64,000 nucleotides of DNA from Phellopilus nigrolimitatus. Lineage: Eukaryota > Basidiomycota > Agaricomycetes > Hymenochaetales > Hymenochaetaceae. Each line of letters begins with the position of its first letter. Position 1 is the first letter of the stretch. A program made the position numbers and the translations under genes. The stretch spans positions 151,190 through 215,189 of the forward strand of contig JAJOHG010000053.1 of NCBI GenBank assembly GCA_021029095.1, given 5' to 3'. Below are positions 34,071 through 44,765 of this stretch, one piece after another. A model generated the notes under the pieces. It did no database searches and was not told the DNA's origin. It was given only the letters and a program-made list of their open reading frames with translations.

Positions 34071-35102
34071 TCAATGACCATAGATCTCGACAATGGTGTC
34101 AACGACCTTCGCGGGCTTCCACTCGGGCCAATCGTTGTTCGTTAGCTCATCTGGCTTGCCGACGATGCACTTTCCCGCGTCGAATTCCAGGATGAGGAAC
34201 GACGCGATGTCCGCCGGGTTCTTCGCAACCGCCGCCTCGAACTCGGCGCGCGGGCGGTGCGTGACCTCGAGCGGCTTGCCTGTGCGTGCGCTGTAATCGG
34301 CTACGACCTGGTTGAAACTCTGGAATTGCTTTTTCGTCAATAACCCTGCATCATGAATGGACTGGAACGGCTACGCACGAGACGCTCGCCCTCGATGCGG
34401 AATATGCGCCCTTCGATCTTGGCGCGCGGGAGGGCCGTGAGTACGTGAGCGACGAAGTTCCCGATGTCATTGCGGTGGGTGAATGAAATGGGCGCAGTGC
34501 CCGAGCCACCGATGCTCGCCTTCCCGTTCTTGAAGTCAAATCCGAAGATCCTACCACGCCGAGAATTTAGTTCACGAGAAGCAGGAGAAATATCCATTGA
34601 CGAACTCACGGCGAGAAGAGGAAATCGGTGAACACCCCGTTGTAGAACACCGCATACGGGAGCCCGAGCGCCGCGAGGGTATCCGTGAAAGCGTCCTTTA
34701 CGGCGAAGACGCCCGGGGTCCCAAACTCGGAGGGCACAAACAGCTGCACGCCGGCGGTCTTCGCCGCGCGCGCGAGGTCCGCCTGCTGTGCGATCGCGGG
34801 CCCGCCGAGGGTGGAGATGAGGACGTCTATGCCTGCGAGCGCACCCGCGAGCGAGGCGGGGGACGCGTAGTCTACGGCGGAGAGCTTTGCACCCTTCGCG
34901 ACGAGCTCTTCGTGGCCGCCGGACTGAAAGCGCTGGATGAGCAAGGGTTGTACGGTGAGTAGATAGAGGCGCAGCTCACCGAGCGTGTCAGGACCGAGAC
35001 GGACGAGACGGCGCCCGACGCCTTCTTGTCGAGGAGAGCTTCAATGACGAACTTGCCGATGTTGCCCGCGCCGGCGACTGCGAAGTTCTTGTATCCAGAC
35101 AT
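34071..35102 (-). CDS. NmrA-like NAD(P)-binding oxidoreductase, copy 4 (mosaic)
   Basis: Minus-strand partner of copy 1, with four exons and the same splice positions, about 285 aa. It starts MSGYKNFAVAGAGNIGKF. Exon 1, intron 1 and exon 2 up to LFVPSEFG match copy 3 almost base for base. From TPGVFAVKDAFTDTL onwards, including the C-terminal DELTNNDWPEWKPAKVVDTIVEIYGH, it matches copy 1. The reading frame is intact and all family landmarks are present. It is either functional or recently so. Confidence 0.85.
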
Positions 35103-35895
35103 TGCAATTGTAGTTGCTTCAAAGTGCTATTGAAAGGAACAACACTATGTTCGCCTCTCTTTATAGTGAGCCAGTCACACTAAGGAGCCAGTCGCAAGTA
35201 CTAAGGAAGGCTGTGAGAGCGCCCGTCGGCCATCAAACGCGTCATCGACGCAAAATCAAGCGAGAGCGGCGCCTTCGTTAATTAATCCTTACATGACGCC
35301 TCCGAGGCGCTCACAGTCAGCACAATGGAATTTTCGTTGCAGTAAAAGCCTAGCATAGGAGAACGCTGACGCAAAATACTGAAGGCGGACAGAGCCACAA
35401 ATTCGCGCGCAGCGAGCGCGTCAGTCAGCTTCTAATTTGGCTGCGGGTGCTTGTATACAAATTGTGCTCAATAATCAATCAAAGATGACATTGAATTGCT
35501 TCAGGAACCACCTTATTGTTTCTGTGGAAAGATGAGTGGCCCAGCTGGAAGACCTCGGCTCGCTCATGTCGAGATATTCGGGATGTACGCGTAGGTCTGA
35601 TACATAAGATTATATCTTGCATTACCAGGCAGTCTACTGTAGAGAGAAAAACCAGACTCACCTACGATCTCTCAATTTTATGCCCATCAAATTTCTCATT
35701 ACTTAATCACATGATTGGCAAGTCTCGTTTGTGATCGCCACGCCGTGGCGCTTCAATTTTCTGTTTCAGAACCTTTTCCAGACCATGGAATCCGCTCCCC
35801 GCTCTCGATCGTATTTCTGGTCAGCTCAGAGCTTTATGGCCGCGTCTTTGATAGGAAGTCGCTTTTCCTAGACATCTTTCCCGCTCCGACTCAAA

Positions 35896-36142
35896 TGACC
35901 AAGTCCCGCAAAGCGATAGACGACCTCGTGTCCAAATTTCGCTCTGCTAAAGTGGATGGCACTCAACAACTGACAAGCAAGGACAAACCTGAGCATGACT
36001 ATCACGGTTTGCTTTACTCTTTGCTTATTGCAGCAGTCGATATCGTCTCGCAGGGCCTGTCTGAGCGAGCTTCTGTCGAAATAACGATGTCTCAGATTCT
36101 CCAAGGTCATCATGGCATTCCCGATATTCTGAAACTTGGTGT
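35896..36142 (+). pseudogene. Truncated FunK1 copy d
   Basis: It starts MTKSRKAIDDLVSKFRS and matches the first exon of FunK1 copy a through IPDILKLG, then stops matching abruptly at 36142. No kinase catalytic region remains. The cut marks the outer breakpoint of the right arm. Confidence 0.75.
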
Positions 36143-36522
36143 ATATTTCCTAGACTACCGCGTCTTAGCGCAATGGTTTGCTTTTAGCGTTGGTTTTGAT
36201 AAGTGCGAGAAGGCGAGAAGATTTAGTGTAACGTCTTTATGGGAAGAGAGCCTGTTGCATGCCGCAAATAGGGTGCGGTTCCGCACGTCGTCAGTGCTAA
36301 CGCCTCTACGCCGATTTTAAATGTGGAGCGCGGTCAGGCGCTGTCAAGCTGGATTCGCGAGTCCTTGATCTTTGGAATGTTCAGTCCCTTCGCCCGTTTC
36401 CAGATGTGAGGGACGTTCACAACGTTGCAAGAAAAGTACATGTGCAGCAAACGCATAGACGCACTGGCAGAAGACAGTATTACGGGAAACGATACACGTT
36501 CGCGCACGCCGCCGCGGCGCGA

Positions 36523-36949
36523 CTACCACTGGCGGACGCAGTTCGCGCCCAGCGCGACTACAAGGCAAGGAGCGGACGGAGGCTTCAGTCACTGCGAAAA
36601 TCCGCAGGCAAAGAGAGCAAAGGGAACGGGCGCACGGTTCACGTCTTCGCAGCACGCGAGCATGCCGGGGCAGCGGCGCGCGTCGCCGTAGAGAAGGAGG
36701 CTGACGGGCGCGCAGCCCACGCCGAAAGGCGCGCTGTCGTCTGGCGGGGTCTGGGGCGAAAAACGATGAGTCATGCGCGATAGAGGGAGAAGAGGGGCGC
36801 ACGATGATGGAGGCGCAGCAGTTCAGGGTTCCGTTGGAGCACTCTGGGGCGGGACTGTGCGACTGCGATTGGGGGGAGGCGTGTGCGCGCCCTGCGAGGG
36901 ATGCGAAGACGGCGGCGAGCAGGAGGTTCGGGGGAGATATGAAGAGCAT
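36523..36949 (-). CDS. Hydrophobin-like eight-cysteine small secreted protein (member 3)
   Basis: Exons 36803-36949, 36636-36750 and 36523-36557 encode 98 aa. The signal peptide is LLLAAVFASLAGRAHASPQ. The cysteine pattern C-x6-CC-x16-C-x13-C-x5-CC-x10-C is the closest of the six to classical hydrophobin spacing. Exon layout is as in the other members, with the last cysteine in the short third exon (ALGANCVRQW). It lies just outside the right arm and diverges from RTT109. The shared upstream dyad was not found for this gene. Confidence 0.7.
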
Positions 36950-37575
36950 CGTTGGTACTGGGGCTGGTGAGTAGCTGCTGAAAGCGGATAGAGATGGTGA
37001 AAGGAGACGCCTCTGGAAGCTTTTATGACACGATGAGTTGGGGAGGACGTTGATGTCTTTCCGAGTGGATGCACGAGCTCCTGCTAGTCTGCGATGCTAG
37101 AAGGAATTTAGTCCCACAGCTTGGGGCAGCACCATCCTCGCCGAAATCCTTGTCTCCGATAGCTCAGTTTGGGGTGAGGAACAAGCTCGGACTACATCCT
37201 AGCCATAGGTTACGAGCTTGGGGGGAAATCAAGCGCGAGCATCAGTGATCGACGCCCGGGCCGGAGCGAAATTCGCACGACGGCGTCCTTTGTGATCGAC
37301 TGCGCGCTGGACGACGTCGCCTGCGTCGCGCAGCACTCGAGCTCGCTGTCCTGCACGTCGACTACCGCCTACACGTTTGCGCAGATCTCCGTGCTAGCGC
37401 ACTCTGTACATACACGAAACCCAGATCTGTGAGTCGCCAGAGCTCCTTTCTTTCCCCCGATCATTGGACTGCTGCTGCCCGCCATCGCCGCCAATCGCGA
37501 CGTGCGCATGATCCCGCCGTTCCCAAAGCCGTACTTACTGACACTCTCGCAACGAACCAAAGCTGACACCTGGAC

Positions 37576-39111
37576 ATGAAGCTGCGCGACCAGCTGCTCG
37601 ACGCGCTCAGGGACCTCCCGGGCACGCGGCGCTTCCACGTGCACGTCCTCCTCTCCTCCCCGCGCAAGTACACCGCGCTCTACCCGTACGCGACCGCGCG
37701 GCCGCGCGTCTACGCGCAGGACCTGCTCGTTCTCTGCTCCGAGGAGCCGCTCGCGGACGGCGGCGGCGGCGGCGCGGCGCGGGTGCTCGTGAGCGCGATC
37801 GAGGCGGCGGTGTTCGCGGTGCCCGCGACGCGCACGGCGGTGCTGTACGTCGCGAAGGTGGACTCGACAGGGCAGGGCGCAGCAGGCGCGGCGGCTGGCG
37901 CGCCGACGGCGGCGCTCGTGCGCGCGCTGCTCGCGCACTACCTCGACCCCGCGACGCGGCCCGTGCGCGCGGCGCGCGTGTGGGTGCACGTCTTCGCGCG
38001 CGCGCAGGCGCAGTACCTGTTCCCGAACTCGGCGGAGCACCCGCGCAAGCGCGTGCTCGGCGACGTGCAGCTGTGCGCGTGGTGGGCGCGCCTGTTTGCG
38101 CGCGTCGCGCGGGAGCTGGGCGACGCGCGCGGTCCGCTGAGGCTGTATTATGTGCTGCCGGGCATGGGCGAGGTGGAGGCGGCGCAGGCGCTGGGCGGGG
38201 CGGTGGCGGCGGCGGCGGCGGAGGGCGGCGCGCGGTGGGTGTACGGGCATCCGTATGCGCAGACGGAGGTGCCGCTGCCGTACGCGGTGCGGACGAAGGA
38301 CGGGGCGCCGAACCTGGGGCAGGTGATCCCGTCGTTCGACGACGACCCGAAGACGCGGTTCATGGACGAGATTGCGTGCACGACGCAGGTGGACGGGCTG
38401 GTCTCGCCGAAGCGGAAGCGGCGGCGGACGTCGGGCACGGCGGACGGGGAGCACGATGCACACGCGGAGAGGGAGAAGGAGAGGGAGAAGGACGCGCGTG
38501 TGCGCGTGCACGGCGAGCTCGGCACAGTGAGCGCGGACGAGTTCTGGGAGCGGATGTCGTTCCGGCAGGAGTGCACCGCGGGCGCGGTGACGGGCTTCTT
38601 CGTCGCGGCGTGCGCGTGGCCGTCTGCGCCAGCGCCGGCGCCCGCGGCGGGGTCGGCGGAAGGGGAGGGCGGCGCGCCGCGACCGCAGCCCGGGGAGGTG
38701 TCGCACCAGCTGGTGCAGCGGGTTGTGCGGTCGCTGATGACGGGGCACGACTTCTCGACGTCGGAGCGGACCGAAAGGGCGACCGAGAGTCTCGAGGGCG
38801 CTATCAAGGGCCTGTGTGCCGCTGCAGCCGTCCCGGATGCCGCCCCAGCTCCGACTTCGGCACCGGCCCTGCCACAGACGCCGCCGCCGCCGCCTCCACA
38901 CAAGCGAGCGCTGCCGTCCGAGCCGGAAGCAGAATTGGAGGCCGAGCCGGATGCGCCGGATGCGCCGACTCGGGACACGTACGAGGAGTTCATTTACGGC
39001 ACGGTCGCGGTGACCAATGCCGAGCGTGCGCCCGACCCGTCGGCTGCAGCAACGGCGACGGCGGTGGGCGGGGCCGTGACAGTTCTCGCGGCGAGAAAGA
39101 AAAAGCGGTAG
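37576..39111 (+). CDS. RTT109: Histone acetyltransferase Rtt109
   Basis: A single exon of 511 aa. Rtt109 is the fungal-specific, p300-like enzyme that acetylates histone H3 on Lys56 (and Lys9/27) with Asf1 or Vps75, for replication-coupled nucleosome assembly and genome stability. Diagnostic blocks in order: HVHVLLSSPRK near residue 21, VLYVAKVDSTGQ around 89-100 (its Asp corresponds to yeast D89), FARAQAQYLFPNS, LGDVQLCAWW, LYYVLPGMGE, WVYGHPY, VIPSFDDDPKTRFMDE (the equivalent of yeast D287/D288 and autoacetylated K290) and FWERMSFRQEC. A low-complexity acidic and proline-rich C-terminal region ends in a basic KKKR likely to aid nuclear import. GC-rich codon use contrasts with the accessory block to its left. 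Confidence 0.96.
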   Translation: MKLRDQLLDALRDLPGTRRFHVHVLLSSPRKYTALYPYATARPRVYAQDLLVLCSEEPLADGGGGGAARVLVSAIEAAVFAVPATRTAVLYVAKVDSTGQGAAGAAAGAPTAALVRALLAHYLDPATRPVRAARVWVHVFARAQAQYLFPNSAEHPRKRVLGDVQLCAWWARLFARVARELGDARGPLRLYYVLPGMGEVEAAQALGGAVAAAAAEGGARWVYGHPYAQTEVPLPYAVRTKDGAPNLGQVIPSFDDDPKTRFMDEIACTTQVDGLVSPKRKRRRTSGTADGEHDAHAEREKEREKDARVRVHGELGTVSADEFWERMSFRQECTAGAVTGFFVAACAWPSAPAPAPAAGSAEGEGGAPRPQPGEVSHQLVQRVVRSLMTGHDFSTSERTERATESLEGAIKGLCAAAAVPDAAPAPTSAPALPQTPPPPPPHKRALPSEPEAELEAEPDAPDAPTRDTYEEFIYGTVAVTNAERAPDPSAAATATAVGGAVTVLAARKKKR

Positions 39112-39463
39112 CGGTAGCGAGCCGTCCTTTGTAATCACAACTCTTTCAATTTGATTTGTAATAAAATAAAATATAAAAAATAAAAGATATCCTCGACGTC
39201 GACGTCGACGTCCACGCCGCCGCCGCTGCCGCCGTCCATAGCGCCCGCCCGCTCGTCGTGCTCGCCGTGCTCGACGCCCTCCCCGTCGCTGGCTGCAAAA
39301 GAGAAAGCCGGTGGGAGATCACGTCGCCTGCTCGCTTCGGGGGCAACCTAGTCTGGAAACGAGAAGCGTTCTCTTTCAGCCCTTCAGCTCGCCCTGCCCC
39401 CCGCCCAACATCGTCCTCAACGGCGCGCACTCCGTCCCCGCATCACCCGACGCCCGCCCCGCC

Positions 39464-42400
39464 ATGCCCGCGCCCCACGACAGGGCCGCCGTCCACTCCC
39501 TGCCGTCCTTCGCCCAGGCCTTCAGCGCCCTCTCCGCCGATCACGACTCTCACGGCGCCCTGCCCCCAATCCAGTTCCACGCTGCCGCTGCCTCTCCCTC
39601 TCCCTCTCCCTCGCACACCCACTCCCACTCGCACCACCCCCGCGCGCAGCCCACCCCGCCCGCCTCCGCGTCCTCGTCGGCCTCGGTGCCCCCGAAAGCC
39701 CACACAACAAACCGGAGAAAGCGCCCCCGCCCCGTGTCCGTGCATCGCGACAGCCACGACTCGTCCGGGTAAGCGTCTTTCTCTCGCTTTAGTCCGCTGC
39801 TTTTGCTCATCGCTCTGCAGCTCGCCGCAGCTCGGCATCGTCAAGACGGAGCAGGACGTCGACCAGCTCGACCCCTCGCCGTCCCCCAAGCTCCAGCAGT
39901 CCAAGCCGCTCCGCGCAAAACAGCCGACGTATGCAACAGCAGCAGCAGCAGACCCCGCGCCGACCTCCAACTCAAACTCCAACTTCAATGCAAGCACATC
40001 CGCCGCCCCTCCGCCCTCGCTCGCCCGGCCACCGCCCGGCCCGCCCTCCAAGCGCCGCCGCGTCACCATCAGCGGTGCGCGCCCGCTCCCGCTCAACACC
40101 GCGAACCTCCCGCCCGCCGACCCCGGCGCGCACACGCCCCCGCCCTTCGGCGCGGGCTCCGCGTCCGGCGGCGGCGGCAGCGGCACGCACGCGCACACGG
40201 GGCCCTCCACCCCGATCTCGCCCGTCGTCATGGGCTTCACCATCCAGCGCGACGACCCGCAGGCGATCGAGCAGGTGCGCGCGATGCTCGCCGTCAAGCA
40301 GAAGCAGAAGGCCCTCATCGAGTCGCGCCGCGGGAGCATCGCCGGGCTCGCGCCCCCGCTCGACGGCCGGCGCGCCTCCGCCGCGGGCCTCGACGGAGGT
40401 GCCGCCGCCGCCGCCGTCGCTGCTGCTGCTACTGGACGCCGCGGGAGCATCGCGGGCGTACACCCCTCCCACATGCCCTCCGTGAACGTCGTCAACCCCA
40501 CCCCGACGTCGGCGACCGCGCCCGTCGGGCCCGCGCCGAAGCGGTCCGGCGCGAGCCCCAGCGCAAACAGCAGCGCCAGCGCGCGCCACCTGGGCGCCTC
40601 GCCGCCCCTGATGTCGCCCGGCAGCGTCTCTCTCAGCCCGAACGCGCGGACGCAGAGCACGCGCACGCGCAGCCCGTCCATGCTCGGTGGCGGCGGCGGC
40701 GGCGGCGGGCGCGCGCTCAGCCCGGCCTCGCACGGCGGCGTCCCGAGCCAGGGCGCCCGCGCCGCGCCACCGTCCTCCGTGGGCGCGTCGTCCTCGTCGA
40801 TGACGTTCGCCGGGCGCTCGCCGCCGTCGCAGCACCCGCACGCGGGGCCAAGCCAAAGCTCCGCGCGCGCGCAGATGCAAAGCCCGCCACAAATGCCGCG
40901 CGCGCCACCCGGCGCCAGCGCGCAGCTTGTCGCGAGCCAGGGCCTCACCGCGCTCGCGGACAACCTGCCACCGCCCCCGAACAGCTTTGCGCGCCGCAGA
41001 GCCAGCCAGCTGGGCCTCCGTGGCAACAAGCCGGCCGACATCATGATCAGCCCGCGCGAGACCGAATCCGCTGCGCCTCCGAGCAATAAATCCTCGAGCG
41101 GCCCCAGCTCACAGCACATCCAGACGCAGACGCAGACGCAGATGCAGCCCGCACGGAACAATCGCAGCAGCAGCACCAGCTTCAACAACAACTACAAAAT
41201 GCTGCAGCCCGCGATCCAGAGCGCGCCCCCGCGCCCCGGGCAGCAGCCCGGCCACTTCCCGATGGCGCTCCCGAGCCTGCCGCCCGCGCTTGGCCAAGTG
41301 CACCCGCGCGGCGGCGGTGGCGGCGTGGCGCTGCGCAAGACACCCGGGCAGGTGCCCCCAACGCCGACGCGCCTCAGCATGCAGCGCGCGCTGCAGAGCG
41401 GCCCCGCGGAGAGCGCGAGCGTGCGGCTCTCGCAGCCGACGGGCACGCCACGCGCCCCGCGCACGGCTACGGGCGTGACGTTCGCCACGCCGTCACTGCT
41501 GCACGGGCCCCCCACCGGCGGCGGCAATGGCGGAGGGAGTGCCCTGCTGCCCGCGACGCCGGCGACGCTGCACCGCGCGACGAACACGTCCTCGGACAAG
41601 GCGGCGTTCCTCGCGCCGTTCGAGCAGTTCTACGACGCGCTGAGCGACGCGCAGGTGCTGAAGGGCTGGTTCAGCGAGCAGCTGCGCCGCGTGGGCACGG
41701 CCGTGAAGGACACGGAGGCGCAGATGGCCGCGCTCAGGGCCGCGCAGGCGGCGGTCGTCACGCGCGGCGACGTCGAGCGCATGGTGGGGGAGGCGGTCCA
41801 GCAGGAGGCGCGCGCGTGGCGCGACGAGGCGGCCCGCCTGCGCGGGCGCGTGGCGGAGCTCGAGGGCGCACTGTACAGCTCGGCGAGGCGCGCGAGCGGG
41901 CCGCCTCCGCCGCCCCCGCACCTCAGGCTGGTCAACGGCGGCGCCCTGCCGGGCACACCGCAAAGACCGGCGCACACGCAGCCGCAGTCAGGCGCGCCAC
42001 CGCCGCCGCCGCCACAGTCGAGTTCGTCGGGCAGCGGCGCGGCGTACCACGCGGCTGCGGCGCCCAGCATCGAGTCGTACACCTTCCCGCCCGTGGGGCC
42101 CCCGCCCCCCTCCAGCAGCAGCGGCTCCATGCACCCGCCGCCGCCGTCCAGTACGTCCGCAAACGCAGGCGACGCTGCGGCCGCACGGCCGCGCAGCGCG
42201 TCGCCCGTGCGCCTCGGGCCGCAGGCGGCGGCGGCGGCGGATAGCGGGGGGCGCAGCCTGACGCACTCCGGGACGAGCTCGCCCGCACCGTCGCTCGACG
42301 GTGGCGGGCTCGGCGGGAGCGCGGGCCTCGCGCGGCGCATGTCGGTGTCGGCGATGCGCTACGAGCCCCGCGCGCCGCTCGACGCTGCGCCTGTGCGCCG

Positions 42401-42590
42401 AGATACGAGGGATGGGGAGCGGGAGAGGGAGAGGGAGCGGGAGAAGAAGGGCGCGCGGCAAAATGGGGGTCAGGGCGGCGCGGGCGGCGGGACGGGTCTG
42501 AAGAGCGGTGGCGGAAGTGGCGCGGCTGAACCCGCTTCGTCATCGTCGGGCGCGCCGAATCGTGCGCCGACGCCTATGGACGAAAGCTGA
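39464..42590 (+). CDS. Long Ser/Pro/Gly-rich protein with C-terminal coiled coil
   Basis: Exon 1 (39464-39768) joins in phase to exon 2 (39821-42590) through a GT-AG intron, giving about 1,020 aa; further upstream exons are possible. Most of the protein is low-complexity. It has histidine-serine runs, a basic PPSKRRRVT patch (nuclear-signal-like), repeated RRGSIAG / RRASAAG phosphosite-like motifs and poly-Gly and poly-Ala tracts. An ordered region of about 100 residues begins near AAFLAPFEQFYDALSDAQVLKGWF and becomes a helical, coiled-coil-like stretch (VERMVGEAVQQEARAW...RGRVAELEGAL). Similar proteins occur in other Agaricomycetes without a functional name, as far as I recall. A nuclear regulatory role is only inferred. 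Confidence 0.7.
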
Positions 42591-44317
42591 CTACTGGCGC
42601 GGTGAGACTACGGCGACGACGACGATGACGATGACGACGACGACGACGCAACGATTCATGATCTTTCCCGACTGTCCTCGATATCAACGCGTATCTGTTT
42701 TCTGGCGATCTTCTGGCGATCTCTCCCGTTGGGCTTTTTTTCTCATTGCTGTATATTCGGTCGTACGTGTATGTATTTATACCAACCGCATCGACTCCTG
42801 TTTTCTCTCTTCCTTTTTTTGTTTTTGTTTCCCTGCTGCTGCTACACGATCGGTGTACCGAGTCCTCCTCCTCCCCGCTTGCTTGCTCGCTCGCTCGCTT
42901 CCCATTGTCTGAAACTTTCTGCTTCCGGATCTGTTTCGCTCTGCCTGTCTCTGACCGTCCGACCTGCTTTTGCCTTTGCCTTTGCCTTTGCCTGTAGCAC
43001 TCCTCACAAACTCAACATGTCAAGCGCTCTCCTCATGTCTTTGTCCAAGTCCAATATAGAGTCCCGTTTTTTCATCGTTTCTCTACCTTTTGTTTCTTTT
43101 TGTTTTTTTGAGCAGTCGTGGCCCCGGGAGGCGAATATACACGCGCGCGCCTCCCGTTCTGCCTCTGCGGCTTGGCTCACCGTGTGCTCTTCGCGAGAGG
43201 GTGGCGTGGAAGTGTACGAGCAGGCGTGCGTATATGTGTAACATATGTATATACATACATTCATGACATTTCTCAAGCTCAGGGGGATGGTTTGCCGAGC
43301 GGGTGGCGAGAAGACCGCCGATCGTTTAGTGGTGCACTGTCACTGTGTTACCACATATGGAGCGGTATTGACCATATCGGGTGTAGCATGGTACATACAT
43401 GTACGCACGCGGGCTCAAAATCAAAGCTGGAACTCAAGCCGCAAGACAGCGGGTGCCGCGCTCGGTGTGACTACTATGCCAAGACCCATTTGTGGCAAGC
43501 TACAAGCTCTTTTTCCCTGAAACGAAGTCGGATGGCGCTCAGACGGTCGTCAAAGCCAGCTCTCGAAGCGTGGCGGGGTATTGACCAACCATATCCGTGC
43601 ATATCCGTGCTCGCACGTTGCCAAAAAAGCTTCTATCGTACGCTCCTCCTACTCGTCAAGAGAGCTCGATTGATGAAACGACCTCTGCAAGTCTTTCTTT
43701 TCTTTTCGTAGATGAAAATAGCATCTTGTTTCACCCGGGATAGTGTTTGTGTAGCGGTCGGACGTGCATACTTTTGTACTTCAACAGCGCCCGCACTATT
43801 TTCCACCGTCCTTTGACGTCGACAACTTGCATTTGATGAGCTCGATAAGGATACCTACGCACTTCGAACACGGCGTATTTACACGACCGCGGTCGTCTAA
43901 TTGGAGCCATCGTGGCGGGGGCCCATTCCCGAACTCGAAACGTTGGCACACCAATGGAGCCGAACTTCCGCCCACATTTACAATCAAAACGCCGGGATTG
44001 ACGCCGCGCGTGGCAGTAAGCACTATGCGCCGCTCAATAGAGTGCATGAAGTTTCCGCCAAGACCCGAGTACTGCGAGCCACAGTGTCTCCTTTGACAGA
44101 AACGCTGGACTAAAACATTCTCGTTCCCGACGAACGCTCAAAACAACACCTGAAAGGCAGAATGGAAAATACCAACCGCCTCGGGCTATCATCGTCGCGC
44201 TCTCCCCGCCCTCCTGTGGTATAAAAACTGGAGGAAGCAGCCTTATTCTCACTATCAGAGCCAGCTCTCACCCCCGACAATCAAACAAACTCATACTTGT
44301 CAACGTCGCCGAAAAAG
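42591..44317. other. Intergenic: UTR, microsatellites and promoter of member 4
   Basis: Contains a GAC/GAT trinucleotide tract (42613-42649), a TTTGCC hexamer repeat (about 42968-42997) and pyrimidine-rich sequence typical of a 3' UTR. A TATA-like TATAAAAAC lies at about 44220. No gene is recognised. Confidence 0.4.
43490..43505 (+). promoter_or_regulatory. Conserved upstream dyad (copy 3)
   Basis: TTGTGGCAAGCTACAA followed by GCTCTTTTTCC, 813 bp upstream of ATG 44318. The spacing is about double that of the other copies. Confidence 0.45.
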
Positions 44318-44765
44318 ATGTTCGTCGTATCCGCTACAAAGCTCATCGCCGCGGTCTTTGCCGTATCCTTCGTCGCTCTCTCGTACGCTACCGCGCAGTC
44401 GCAGGCCTCAGATATGTCGTGCGTAAACAACAATGGCACCTTAAGCTGCTGTTCTTCCGCTTTGGTATGCTCACCCCAGGCTTTTCCTCCTGACAAACTA
44501 ACACGCGATTTTTGGTCGCAGGACACTGAAAACGGTGACATGGACTTCCTCGGTACTGGTTGCGAAACCACAGACGAGCAGGCCCCCTGCACTGCCCCTT
44601 CCGTGCTCGGATGTTGCGAGCAACTGGATGGCCAGTCGCCGAGTACGTTCCTCCTTCCTTGCCAAGAGAGCTAGGCTGATCCACAACCGTTTTTCTTCCC
44701 GTCTTGTCTCTTTCTTTGTAGACGGGCAATCTCAGAGTATTTGTTTCCCCCGGATCAGTGATTGA
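44318..44765 (+). CDS. Hydrophobin-like eight-cysteine small secreted protein (member 4)
   Basis: Exons 44318-44464, 44522-44642 and 44722-44765 encode 103 aa. The signal peptide is MFVVSATKLIAAVFAVSFVALS. The cysteine pattern is C-x8-CC-x17-C-x8-C-x7-CC-x15-C, with the last cysteine in exon 3 (SQSICFPRISD), split by a phase-1 intron as in the other members. It is more acidic than its relatives (DTENGDMD). A TATAAAAAC box lies about 100 bp upstream. The 3' flank (ATACATACGATATGTGCTTC) resembles the 3' flank of member 1. Confidence 0.7.

Larger units (their letters stand above)
25165..36142 (-). repeat. Right arm of large inverted duplication
   Basis: Inverted counterpart of 4851-15985, with the same gene order in mirror image. 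The outer end truncates a FunK1 copy at 36142. The inner end abuts block X. Confidence 0.85.

Noticed and set aside
27153..39111. Idea that RTT109 and the Eaf6 paralogues form a histone-acetylation gene cluster
   Set aside because: They belong to different complexes and Eaf6 is embedded in the duplicated arms; proximity is better explained by chance.
37369..39138. 589-codon minus-strand frame over RTT109
   Set aside because: Antisense of GC-rich coding sequence; arginine-rich and without motifs, while the plus strand is clearly Rtt109.
39443..41191. 582-codon minus-strand frame
   Set aside because: Antisense shadow of the Ser/Pro-rich gene, with low-complexity composition only.
43201..43265. 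Dense TGTATATACATAC-type sequence as a possible replication origin
   Set aside because: Short AT/GT microsatellite only; nothing else supports an origin.
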